From assembly GCF_014879935.1 (NCBI RefSeq), contig NZ_JACSRD010000209.1, positions 1 to 48,895 on the forward strand: a stretch of 48,895 bases of DNA, given 5' to 3'. The DNA is from Prosthecobacter sp. (GTDB lineage Bacteria; Verrucomicrobiota; Verrucomicrobiia; Verrucomicrobiales; Verrucomicrobiaceae). A model generated the notes under the pieces. It made no database searches and was not told the origin of the DNA. It saw nothing but the letters and a program-made list of their open reading frames with translations. The position numbers and the translations under genes were made by a program. Shown here piece by piece: positions 15,774 to 24,211 of this stretch. The stretch's first letter is position 1; each line of letters begins with the position of its first letter.

Positions 15774-15847
15774 GTTGGAGTCTAGGCTTTAGCCGACGGT
15801 TTGGGAAGGTTGAGAGGTCAAAGATCGGCTAAAGCCTGGACTCCAAC
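15774..15847. repeat. REP-like palindrome, copy 1
   Basis: Two 23-base arms form an imperfect palindrome: the left arm begins GTTGGAGTCTAGGCTTTAG and the right arm is its complement with one mismatch, with a 28-bp loop. It lies between the 3' end of the beta-helix gene and the next minus-strand gene. The left arm is identical to that of the copy at 17274. Confidence 0.9.
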
Positions 15848-15864
15848 TTCTCGATTCGAGAGCG

Positions 15865-17208
15865 CTACTTTTCTTCGCCGTGGGCAAGTTTGTTGTTGGC
15901 GAAGGTATTGTCCTCGCCGCCTTCGATGCGCAGCGACGGCGCAGGTTGGCGGTCTTTGCGACGGTCGGCGATGAGACAGCCGGTGACGAGGCTGTGGCTC
16001 GTTTTTTGCATCAAGAGACCCGCGCCATCGCTGTCGAGGATGGTGCAGGCAGAGATGTTGAACGTGTCTCCATTGACGATCTGCACGGCGGCGGGATGCG
16101 AGCGCACGCCGTCGATGTGCAGGCCGGTGAGCGTGATGTCGCGGCAGTCGCGGAAGACGAGGCCGCCTTTCACGGCGGCGGCCTTGCCGCGGTAGTAGGG
16201 CGGATTGCGGTCAAAGGTGTTCGGGCCGATGGCGAGATTGCTGCAACCCACCGCGAGCAAGTCGTGCTCGAAGCCGACGCCGAAGGTGTTGCCGGTGATG
16301 ACGGCTCCGCGCACTTCCTGGAGGTCGATGTTCACCGAGACATCGCTCAAAACATTGTCGCAGATGCTCAGGTGCCCCCAGCGGGCGGTTTCGTCGTTGC
16401 CGTAGGGCTTGCCTTTGCCGATGAAGCGCACATTGGCCGAGCCGGGCGAGACGCTGTTGTGCTGAATGGTGCAGCCGGTGATGCTGACCTCCGCGGTGGA
16501 GCCGTCGGTGCAGTCAATGAGCACGTTGGCGGTCGGCGGGGACTCGGGAGCCATGTTGCTCTCGATGTCGCAGGTGCCGATGTGGAGATTCCGCACCGCT
16601 CCGCCGCGTGTCACGACGCCTCCACCCGCGTTGTAGCTGATGTGGCTGCCGATGATGTTCGACTGGTGGAGATCGACGTGATCGTAAAACACGCCCGCGC
16701 CGCTGTTGTGATACAAATGGCAGTCGCTGATGATCACATTGCGGTTTTTCACGCTCAGCCGCACCGCGTGACGAGCCTCATGCACCGAAACGCGTGTGAT
16801 CGTGAGCTGCATCGTGCCCGTGGCCTCGATACCATCCGCTTCGGCATGTGCGCCGACGATTTCGATGCCATCCACCATCGGCGTGCGCTGGCGGGCAAAG
16901 ATTTCCGGCTTCAGGCTCGTGGGGTCGGCCGTGCCGCCGTGCGTGCCTTTGAAATGAAACGCCGGTCCGGCGCTCTCCATCACAAATCGCGCCACGCCAT
17001 CGCCGCTGAGCGAAATGAAGCCCGTTTTGTCGAGATCGACAGCGATCGTCTTTGTCAGCCGGTAAGTGCCGCGCCCAAATCGCAACGCACCTCCGGCATC
17101 GAGCAGCGTTTGCACGGCCGCAGTGTCGTCCGCTTTGCCATCGCCGACGGGTTGGGCTGTTAGCGAAAGCGATGTCAGTGAGAGCAGGAGAAAAAGCCGT
17201 GAGAACAT
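15865..17208 (-). CDS. Exported right-handed beta-helix protein (pectate-lyase-like)
   Basis: A 447-residue protein with a signal peptide (LFLLLSLTSLSLTA) and a regular series of short turns such as ITGCTIQHNSVS, ISDCHLYHNSGAGV and ITGNTFGVGF, which is the pattern of a parallel beta-helix. Its start (GDGKADDTAAVQTLLD) matches the pectate-lyase-3 type domain used by polysaccharide lyases and tail-spike-like proteins. The substrate and catalytic residues cannot be assigned. It is the only gene lying between two copies of the REP-like palindrome. Confidence 0.85.
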   Translation of the reverse strand: MFSRLFLLLSLTSLSLTAQPVGDGKADDTAAVQTLLDAGGALRFGRGTYRLTKTIAVDLDKTGFISLSGDGVARFVMESAGPAFHFKGTHGGTADPTSLKPEIFARQRTPMVDGIEIVGAHAEADGIEATGTMQLTITRVSVHEARHAVRLSVKNRNVIISDCHLYHNSGAGVFYDHVDLHQSNIIGSHISYNAGGGVVTRGGAVRNLHIGTCDIESNMAPESPPTANVLIDCTDGSTAEVSITGCTIQHNSVSPGSANVRFIGKGKPYGNDETARWGHLSICDNVLSDVSVNIDLQEVRGAVITGNTFGVGFEHDLLAVGCSNLAIGPNTFDRNPPYYRGKAAAVKGGLVFRDCRDITLTGLHIDGVRSHPAAVQIVNGDTFNISACTILDSDGAGLLMQKTSHSLVTGCLIADRRKDRQPAPSLRIEGGEDNTFANNKLAHGEEK

Positions 17209-17273
17209 GAGGCGGTTTCATACGCTGCTGAAGCCCTCGATTGCGCGAAGCAAAAGACCCTTCAATGGCAGAA

Positions 17274-17340
17274 GTTGGAGTCTAGGCTTTAGCCGATACT
17301 TCGGACTCCCCAAACCATCGGCTGAAGCCTGCACTCCAAC
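17274..17340. repeat. REP-like palindrome, copy 2
   Basis: The left arm is identical over 23 bases to that of the copy at 15774. The right arm (TCGGCTGAAGCCTGCACTCC and on) is its complement with three mismatches, around a 21-bp loop. It lies after the M14 peptidase gene and before the beta-helix gene on the minus strand. Confidence 0.9.
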
Positions 17341-17352
17341 CTCCGAGAATGA

Positions 17353-18573
17353 CTATTTGGCCGCGAAGTAGGCCTCAAACGTCTTTGCCAGGCCTTCGCC
17401 GAAGGTGATCCAGTGTTTGCCCATCGCAGGTTCCCTCAGCTTCTCGATGTAGTTGCAGTTGAACTCGAGGATGACGGCATCAATGCCGAAACGCGAGAAC
17501 CAGCCCTCGCCGAGGGTGCCGGGATTGTGAAACGAGGGCTTGGTGGAGCCGACGGTGAACCACGTGTGCTCGCGCAGGCTTTTCTCGAACAGTTCCATGC
17601 GCGCGAGATACGCGTCGATGTCGGGAATGTCCGGCCGGCTGATGTGCAGCATGCCGTTGCCATCGTTGTGGAGGTCCATGGCGAAGGTGGGCCGACGTCC
17701 GGCTTTGATTTCGCCTTCGAGCCAGCGCTCCAGCGCGGCATTTTCCGGCGCGAGCTTCGGATCGGCGGGCTTGTCCCACTTTCGGTTCAAATCCCAGCCA
17801 CCGAGGTTGAAACGCGTGCCTCCACGCTCGACGCCATCTTTGTTCGCCATCGGCAAAATGCACACGTTGTAGAGCGCGAGGCACTTCTGGGCCTCGGCAT
17901 CGCCTTTGAGCAAGCGGCGAACGAGTCCTTCGACGACCCAGTTGCCCACCGGTTCCCACGGATGCGCGCGAGCGCGGATGAAAACGTGATTCGGCCCGTC
18001 GTCGTTGCCCACGCGGATGATCTCCAGATCACGCCCCTGCACTGTTTTGCCAATGGTCTCGACTTTCACGAGCGGGCTCGCTTGGATCTCGGCGAGGAAA
18101 CGATTCAAATCGGAGACGCGATACGGCTCCGCGCGTGCGACGAATAGCGATGTGCCGGGCATCTCCAACGTCACACGCACGCGGCCGATCTCGGGCGATT
18201 CCGTCGGCACTGCATTCCAATTTTTGCCGTCTTGCGAGATGACCACCTGCTTCACCTCTTTCGCCACGGAGCCCGGCTTGCCATTCCAGACGTTTTCAAG
18301 GTTCTTAAAATCCAGGGTGAGTTTGCGGCCTTTTTCCGCCTGAATTCGGAAGTGAAAATGACCTGCCGCACGATTCGGTGAAAGCCGCTCCTGATCGTAG
18401 ATGAGATTGATCGCCACCGTGCCATCTGCCGCGAATTCATACCAAAGCGGCGAGGCATTCTCGAAGCTGGTGTCGATGAAATCGAGCGGTGGCGCAGGTG
18501 GTGTCTCAGCGGCAGCTGCGCCTATCGCGGTCATCAGCAAGGCGGCAGGGACGAGGAAGGCAAAGCGATTCAT
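17353..18573 (-). CDS. Exported M14-family zinc carboxypeptidase
   Basis: A 406-residue enzyme with a signal peptide (FLVPAALLMTAIGAAAA). An N-terminal beta-sandwich-like domain (about 30-150) precedes the peptidase domain. Zinc ligands H204 and E207 (ARAHPWE) and H302 (DLHND) and the catalytic E370 (VILEFN) are all present. The ORF stays open far upstream, but that stretch is antisense-like and the ATG at 18573 gives a clean signal peptide. M14 enzymes of this subtype remove C-terminal residues from peptides or peptidoglycan stems. Confidence 0.88.
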   Translation of the reverse strand: MNRFAFLVPAALLMTAIGAAAAETPPAPPLDFIDTSFENASPLWYEFAADGTVAINLIYDQERLSPNRAAGHFHFRIQAEKGRKLTLDFKNLENVWNGKPGSVAKEVKQVVISQDGKNWNAVPTESPEIGRVRVTLEMPGTSLFVARAEPYRVSDLNRFLAEIQASPLVKVETIGKTVQGRDLEIIRVGNDDGPNHVFIRARAHPWEPVGNWVVEGLVRRLLKGDAEAQKCLALYNVCILPMANKDGVERGGTRFNLGGWDLNRKWDKPADPKLAPENAALERWLEGEIKAGRRPTFAMDLHNDGNGMLHISRPDIPDIDAYLARMELFEKSLREHTWFTVGSTKPSFHNPGTLGEGWFSRFGIDAVILEFNCNYIEKLREPAMGKHWITFGEGLAKTFEAYFAAK

Positions 18574-18632
18574 AAATGAGGGATGAGGGTGCAGGAAGGA
18601 GCTCGGGCTTTTCACATTCTCCATCGACAGGA

Positions 18633-19964
18633 TTACTTCTCCGCCGCCAGCGACACGCAGACGATCTCCTGGTCGTTTCGCGCGAAGACGCAGCGGTTCG
18701 CATACGCGGGATGGCACCAGACGATGGAGCGGCCGAGGGCTTTGCCGACAGGATCGAGCAGATGGGCGCGGCTGAGTTCGACATATTTCTCGGGGGTGAG
18801 CTGCGCGATGATGAGGTCGCCGTTTTCGCCGAAGATGAAGAAGCGATCCTCGTGCTTGGTGACGAAGGTGCCGCCTTCCACCGCACGGCGCGGGTCGTTT
18901 TCCTTGCCGGTGACAGGCTTGGATGTCTCCCAAAGCCTCTCGCCAGTGGTGATACGCACGGCGCGGAAGAGACCGTCGCCGTCGATGCCGTAGGCGACGC
19001 CGTTTTCGACGAAGGGCGTGCCATTCACCGGCGCGAGGCCCAGCGTGCGAGAGCCCTGCCACACGCGGGTCACCGCGGGCTTTGTGGCATCGAGTTTCAA
19101 TCCGATGGATTTGTTGCTGTGGCCGCCGGCGAACAAATAATCCTCCCAGCGACGCGGCGACATGATGGACATCGCATACGCGGTGCCGAGCGGCTCGGAC
19201 CAGTGGAGCTGGCCGTTGTCGGGGTTCAGGCTGTTCAAAGCGGTGCCGTGGAAGATGAGCAACTGCGTGGTGCCACCGGCCTGAATGAGCGTGGGCGGGC
19301 TGTAGCCGAGCTGCGCGGCAGTGAGCGACTTCCAGACCTCTTTGCCGTTCGTTTTGTCCAAAGCGATCACTGCACTGCCTTCGCCTCCGGCCATGCAAAT
19401 GAGCAGGTTTTTGTAAATCAACGGATGCCCGGCGTAGCCCCAGATCGGCACTGAGGCGCTGTAGTCACGCGGCAGGTTCTTCGACCAGATCACGCGTCCG
19501 CTCGCGACATCGAGGCAGAGCAGATCACCCATCGCGCCGAGGGTGTAAACCTTGTCGCCATCCACCGTCGGCGTGCAGCGCGGCCCGGCGGGATAGCTGA
19601 TGTCGTAATTGCACGCATACTCATGCTTCCAAAGCTCCTCGCCGGTGTCAGCATGGAGGCAAAGCACGCGTTCCTTGCCTTCGAGCGTGCTGCGCTTCGT
19701 CGGGTGCGGTTTTGCATCGCCAGCCATCAGCACGTAATCGGTGACAAACACACGCCCGTTTGCCACCGCAGGTCCCGCGAAGCCTCCGTGGATCGATTTG
19801 CGCCAGCGCGGCTTCAAACCCTCGGCGGGAAATTTTTGGACGATGCCGGTCTCGCTCCAGACATCATCGCGATTCGGCCCCATCCACTGCGGCCAGTCTG
19901 CCGCGAGCGAAAGCGAGGACGTGGGGCAGAGAGCGGCTGCAATGGAGAGGAGAGGCTTCATCAT
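18633..19964 (-). CDS. Exported PQQ-like beta-propeller protein
   Basis: A 443-residue protein with a signal peptide (LLSIAAALCPTSSLSLA) and repeated blades of the PQQ type (AVANGRVFVTDY, VDGDKVYTLGAMGDLLCLD, VIALDKTNGKEVWKSL, LNSLNPDNGQLHWSEPLG). No catalytic residues of quinoprotein dehydrogenases are evident, so a BamB-like scaffold or binding protein is more likely. Either of two adjacent ATGs could be used. It lies 56 bp after a DUF1501 gene and probably in the same long transcription unit. Confidence 0.85.
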   Translation of the reverse strand: MMKPLLSIAAALCPTSSLSLAADWPQWMGPNRDDVWSETGIVQKFPAEGLKPRWRKSIHGGFAGPAVANGRVFVTDYVLMAGDAKPHPTKRSTLEGKERVLCLHADTGEELWKHEYACNYDISYPAGPRCTPTVDGDKVYTLGAMGDLLCLDVASGRVIWSKNLPRDYSASVPIWGYAGHPLIYKNLLICMAGGEGSAVIALDKTNGKEVWKSLTAAQLGYSPPTLIQAGGTTQLLIFHGTALNSLNPDNGQLHWSEPLGTAYAMSIMSPRRWEDYLFAGGHSNKSIGLKLDATKPAVTRVWQGSRTLGLAPVNGTPFVENGVAYGIDGDGLFRAVRITTGERLWETSKPVTGKENDPRRAVEGGTFVTKHEDRFFIFGENGDLIIAQLTPEKYVELSRAHLLDPVGKALGRSIVWCHPAYANRCVFARNDQEIVCVSLAAEK

Positions 19965-20020
19965 GGTTGGGAAGCCAAAACGCGGGAAACAGCGAGAGCT
20001 TCCACAAACAGCCATGCATC

Positions 20021-21454
20021 TCACGCGACCCGCGACGCCAGCTCCGGAATCGGCCGGCCATTGGTCACGATATGCACCGGGCGGCCGTTGAAGTCGTTGA
20101 TCGTGGTTTTGGCGGAGTCGATGCCGAGATGGTGGTAGATGGTGGCGAGGAAATCATGCGCGCTGCACGGGCGCTCGATGACGTCTTCGCCGCGTTTGTC
20201 GGTGGCACCGATGACGCCGCCCGTCTGGATGCCGCCACCGGCCCAGAGATTGGAAAAGGCACGCGGCCAGTGATCGCGGCCTGGCTGCAAGGTGCCCGCA
20301 GGGCCGCTCGCATCGCCGGCACCGGTGCTGCGATCAAAGGTGATGCGCGGGGTTCGGCCAAACTCGCCGGTAACGACGACGAGCACGCGTTTGTCGAGCC
20401 CTCGCGCGTAGATGTCCTCGATCAGTGCTGACACGGCCTGGTCGTAGTAGCCCATGCGAAAGCGCAGCGCCTCGAAGATGTGATGATCGACGGCGTGATC
20501 GTCCCACACCTGCGTGCGACCACACAATGGGCCGTGCAGACTGCTGGTGATGAGCTCCACGCCGGACTCGACAAGACGGCGTGCGAGAAGGAGCTGCTGG
20601 CCCCAGCGATTGCGGCCATAGCGGTCGCGGGTTTTGGCGTCTTCCTTGCCGAGGTCGAAGGCATCGCGGGCCTCGGGCGCGGTGAGCAGCGAGGCGGCCT
20701 GCGCCTCAAACTCGTCGAGCGCTTCAAGTTCGTGCTGGCGGTCAAACGCACGCTCCATGCGGTCGAGACTTTTGCGCAACGCGATGCGGTCGCTGAGGCG
20801 ACGCGTCTCCGCTTCGTCGGCGAGACCGATGTTGGGCACTTCAAACTGCGGGCGATTTGGGTCCTCGGTCACGGAAAAGGCCGCAAAGGCATCGCCGAGA
20901 TAGGCGGGACCGCAGTAGCTGCTGTTGATCGGATTGACACTCGTGTAGTTCGGCAACGCGTTGGTGCGCCGGCCGTCTTGGGAGCGCAGGTAATGCGCCA
21001 CCGACATCCAGTCCGGCAGACGCGGTGCCGGTTTGTCACGCGTGTCGGGATCGCCGGAGAGCATCTGCATCGTGCCTGCGGGATGTCCGCCTGCGGCTTG
21101 ATACATCGAGCGCAGCACGGTGAACTTGTCCGCGATCTTCGCCTGCAAAGGCATCAGCTCGGTGAAATGCAGCCCTGGAACCTTCGTGGGGATCGTCTTG
21201 AATGGGCCGCGATACTCGCTGCTCGCGTCCGGCTTTGGATCGTAGGTGTCGAGGTGCGACTGACCGCCGGGCAGGAAGACAAAAATGACCGCCGTGCGCT
21301 CTGACTTCGACTTGAGCGCATTCGCAGCCCGCAACCGCATCAACCCAGGCCAGCTCAGCGAGGCCATGCCGCTGAGGCCGATCTGCATGAAGCTCCTGCG
21401 CGGGGTCAGCGGACCTGTGCAACGAAGGCGTGATGGCTGGTGATTCGAACTCAT
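20021..21454 (-). CDS. DUF1501 protein, copy 1
   Basis: A 477-residue protein with a twin-arginine-like start (TPRRSFMQIGLSGMASL) and the family pattern: FVFLPGGQSHLDTYDPKP, WDDHAVDHHIFEALR, VVVTGEFGRTPRI, GRDHWPRAFSNLWAGGG. DUF1501 proteins have an alkaline-phosphatase/sulfatase-type fold; most have no known substrate. They are usually partnered with a PSD1-type cytochrome protein. Here a PSD1 gene lies 2.8 kb upstream on the same strand with a sulfatase and another DUF1501 between. Confidence 0.93.
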   Translation of the reverse strand: MSSNHQPSRLRCTGPLTPRRSFMQIGLSGMASLSWPGLMRLRAANALKSKSERTAVIFVFLPGGQSHLDTYDPKPDASSEYRGPFKTIPTKVPGLHFTELMPLQAKIADKFTVLRSMYQAAGGHPAGTMQMLSGDPDTRDKPAPRLPDWMSVAHYLRSQDGRRTNALPNYTSVNPINSSYCGPAYLGDAFAAFSVTEDPNRPQFEVPNIGLADEAETRRLSDRIALRKSLDRMERAFDRQHELEALDEFEAQAASLLTAPEARDAFDLGKEDAKTRDRYGRNRWGQQLLLARRLVESGVELITSSLHGPLCGRTQVWDDHAVDHHIFEALRFRMGYYDQAVSALIEDIYARGLDKRVLVVVTGEFGRTPRITFDRSTGAGDASGPAGTLQPGRDHWPRAFSNLWAGGGIQTGGVIGATDKRGEDVIERPCSAHDFLATIYHHLGIDSAKTTINDFNGRPVHIVTNGRPIPELASRVA

Positions 21455-21516
21455 GACGGGAGCTTTCTACGCTCCCCAGATCCATGATTATGCGGGTTCA
21501 CAGGCTGCGGCAGGGA

Positions 21517-22899
21517 TCACTTCGCCTTCTTCAACGCCTTGTATTTCACCGGCTCACTGGCGTCGTTTTTCATGTCGATCTGCCATTCTGTGATCGCATC
21601 CGCCAGGCGTTGCACGTCCTGCGGACGTTCGGCGGCGAGATTGTGCTTCTCGGAGGGATCGGTATCGAGGTCGTAGAGTTCCCAACCGGCTTTTGCATTC
21701 GGGCGCATGAGTTTCAGCGAGCCTTCGCGGATGGCGACGGCCTCGCCGAGGCGGAAGAAGAGACGTTCGTGAGGTGTGTCGGCATGATGGGTGAGAGTGG
21801 GCAGGCAATCGCGACCATCGAGGATGCGCTCCTTTAGCGCCGCGGCTCCGGCGGCAGTCACAAACGCGGGCAGGAGGTCGAGGTGGCTCAGCATGGCTTT
21901 CGACACGCTGCCGGGAGGGATCTTGCCGGGCCAGCGGAAGAGGGCGGGCACGCGGATGCCGCCTTCATACAAAGACGGAGCGCCATCACGATAGATGCCC
22001 GCGCTGGCGACACCGAGACCGTGCGTGGGCCGCAAAATAGGGCCCATGTCGGAGATGAAGGCCACGAGCGTGTTTTCACGCTGACCGGCGGCATCCAGCG
22101 CCTGAAGCACACGACCGACATTGTCATCCAGCGCGGTGATGACCGCTAGGTAGCGGCGTTTTTCGTCCGTTTCAGCCGGATTCCAGCCGTAGGCGGCAAA
22201 AGCACGATCCGGTGCCTGCCACTGCGGTTTTTCGCCTTTCGGCATGTTGATGCTGCTGACGTAGTGCGGCGAGTTGAATGGCAGATAGACAAAAAAAGGC
22301 CGTTTCGCGGCACTTTGACGTGAAATGAACTCCGCCGCGGCTTCGGCGAAGAGGTCGCCGCTGTAGCCCTCCATGCGATGCAGCTCCGTGCCGCGAAACA
22401 GATCGTATTCGCCGTGATAGGTGTGGGTGAAGTAGTTGATGTTTCCGCTTCGGCAGCCGAGGAACTCATCAAAGCCGCGCTCCGTGGGCCTGCTGCCGGG
22501 TGCGAAGCCGATGTTCCACTTCCCAAAGCAGGCCGTGGCATAGCCCGCGTCCTTCAAAGACTGCGGTATGATGCGCTCACGATGCGGCAGGCCGATGCCG
22601 TGCCAGTTCTCCTCGACCACGAGCTGGTGCAGCAACCCGTTTCGCAGTGGATGCCGTCCTGTGAGCACCGCGCCGCGTGAAACCGTGCAGGTGGAGGTCA
22701 CGACATAAAAATCCGTGCAGCGAACGCCCTCCGCCGCGAGCCGGTCGAGATGCGGCGTCTTCACCTCCGTGTTCCCATAGCAGCCGAGATCGCCGTAGCC
22801 GAGGTTGTCGGCATAGATGAAGAGGATGTTCGGCTGCGCCGATAATGACAAGTGCCAAGCGGCGAAGGACGCAAACAGCGTGAGGAGGACGCTTTTCAT
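21517..22899 (-). CDS. Exported sulfatase with altered active-site motifs
   Basis: A 460-residue S1-type sulfatase with a signal peptide (LLTLFASFAAWHLSLSA). It keeps the modified cysteine and arginine (C71-T-V-S-R75), but the usual proline of CxPSR is valine. The N-terminal metal pair is ADN (D31, N32) where ADD is usual, and a later SDNG is SDMG. It therefore may have changed metal binding or be weakly active; the length and fold signatures (TPHLDRLAAEG, LTGRHPLRNG) are normal. Sulfatases of this kind remove sulfate from glycans after conversion of the cysteine to formylglycine; no maturation gene is in the window. It stands between two DUF1501 genes, 12 bp after the first. Confidence 0.9.
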   Translation of the reverse strand: MKSVLLTLFASFAAWHLSLSAQPNILFIYADNLGYGDLGCYGNTEVKTPHLDRLAAEGVRCTDFYVVTSTCTVSRGAVLTGRHPLRNGLLHQLVVEENWHGIGLPHRERIIPQSLKDAGYATACFGKWNIGFAPGSRPTERGFDEFLGCRSGNINYFTHTYHGEYDLFRGTELHRMEGYSGDLFAEAAAEFISRQSAAKRPFFVYLPFNSPHYVSSINMPKGEKPQWQAPDRAFAAYGWNPAETDEKRRYLAVITALDDNVGRVLQALDAAGQRENTLVAFISDMGPILRPTHGLGVASAGIYRDGAPSLYEGGIRVPALFRWPGKIPPGSVSKAMLSHLDLLPAFVTAAGAAALKERILDGRDCLPTLTHHADTPHERLFFRLGEAVAIREGSLKLMRPNAKAGWELYDLDTDPSEKHNLAAERPQDVQRLADAITEWQIDMKNDASEPVKYKALKKAK

Positions 22900-22911
22900 G
22901 ATCGGGGCTGG

Positions 22912-24177
22912 CTACGCAAAGAGCGCCGCTATGGGGGTTCCTTGATCGGTGATCGGCACGGGGCGGTCGCCGTCGTAGAGGTTCTTGCGGTAGTCCACGC
23001 CCACGGCGGCGCAGACGGTGGCGAAGAAGTCGGGGACGCTGACGGGATTGGCGGTGATCTTTTTGCCGAGGTCATCGGTTTCGCCCCAGGCACCGCAGTG
23101 CTTCAAGCCACCTCCAGCGAGCACGCAGGTGAAGGCGCTGCCCTGATGCCCACGTCCGCCGCCGCTGTCGAACTCCGGCGGCCTGCCGAACTCGGTGGTG
23201 ACGATGATGAGGGTTTTATCGAGCAGCTTCTTGGCTTCCAGATCGCGGATCAAAGCAGCCATGGCGGTGTCGAGTTCCTGGATCAGCACATGCTGCTGAA
23301 GAATGGCCTCTTTGTGAGCATCCCAGCCGGCTCCGTTGATGAAGTTCAGATTGTGCGAGACTTCGATGAAGCGCACACCGCGTTCGACTAAGCGGCGGCT
23401 GAGCAGGCAGCGCTGTCCAAACTCACCCCCGTATTCATTGCGCAAGGCTACTGGCTCGGAGTCGAGCTGGAACGCGCGATTGAAGGCCGGCCCGCTGAGT
23501 TTCAAACTCTGCGCGATGGCAGCGTCGTAGCTTTGCAATTGGCGGTCGTTGGTCTCGCCAGCGCTTGCTTGGAGGGCGGTGAGATAGCGTTCGCGTCGTG
23601 CCTGACGCTTCATCTCGATGCCCGGAGGCAGGGAAAGTCCCGCCGGTCCGCGAGCGGTGTCGGTCAGGTAAAGGTAGCTGGATTGAGCGCCGAGGAATCC
23701 GGGGCCACGCGTGACATTCGGATAGCCGATCAGCACATAAGGCGGAGCATCTTCGGCAGCCGCTCCGCGCTCGTGAGCGATGATGGAGCCGATGGAAGGA
23801 TAGCCAATTGTGCCGCTGATGGGCCGCCCCGTGTGCATGCGATTGGTGGCAGCGGCGTGCTCGTCGATGACGTCATGATTCACGGTGCGCACCGCCGTGA
23901 CACTATCCATGAGCGGAGCCAGTTTGGACAAATGCTCGCACACCCGCACGCCGGGGACTGCCGTTTCGATGGATGGGTAGAAGGAGCCAGGTTTGTTGGT
24001 TTTCGGATCGCCCAAGCGTTTGGGGTCAAACGTATCCCCCTGTGCCATGCCGCCGCCAAGCCAGATGGAGATGACGTGCTCGGCTTTTCCGCGAATCTGT
24101 TCCGCGAAAAGAGAGTGAGGCAAGGCTAGGCCACCAGCCAAGGAGGTGCTGGCTTTGAGAAAGTCTCTGCGGTTCAT
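22912..24177 (-). CDS. DUF1501 protein, copy 2
   Basis: A 421-residue protein with a Tat signal ([19 protein letters not shown]). Family motifs are [44 protein letters not shown] and [16 protein letters not shown]. The ATG chosen begins exactly with the Tat signal; the frame is open 91 codons further but without sense. It follows the PSD1 gene after 34 bp and precedes the sulfatase, which is a common genomic order in this phylum. Confidence 0.93.
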   Translation of the reverse strand: MNRRDFLKASTSLAGGLALPHSLFAEQIRGKAEHVISIWLGGGMAQGDTFDPKRLGDPKTNKPGSFYPSIETAVPGVRVCEHLSKLAPLMDSVTAVRTVNHDVIDEHAAATNRMHTGRPISGTIGYPSIGSIIAHERGAAAEDAPPYVLIGYPNVTRGPGFLGAQSSYLYLTDTARGPAGLSLPPGIEMKRQARRERYLTALQASAGETNDRQLQSYDAAIAQSLKLSGPAFNRAFQLDSEPVALRNEYGGEFGQRCLLSRRLVERGVRFIEVSHNLNFINGAGWDAHKEAILQQHVLIQELDTAMAALIRDLEAKKLLDKTLIIVTTEFGRPPEFDSGGGRGHQGSAFTCVLAGGGLKHCGAWGETDDLGKKITANPVSVPDFFATVCAAVGVDYRKNLYDGDRPVPITDQGTPIAALFA

Positions 24178-24211
24178 GAAAGCGGTGTAGGTGGATTGGC
24201 AGGCATTGTGT

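Noticed and set aside
15880-17163. 427-codon plus-strand frame opposite the beta-helix gene
   Set aside because: The minus strand has a signal peptide and regular beta-helix turns; the plus frame has neither.
18574-19398. Extended N-terminus (about 275 codons) for the M14 peptidase
   Set aside because: The extension is antisense-like relative to no domain, overlaps the PQQ-propeller gene in another frame, and the internal ATG gives a clear signal peptide.
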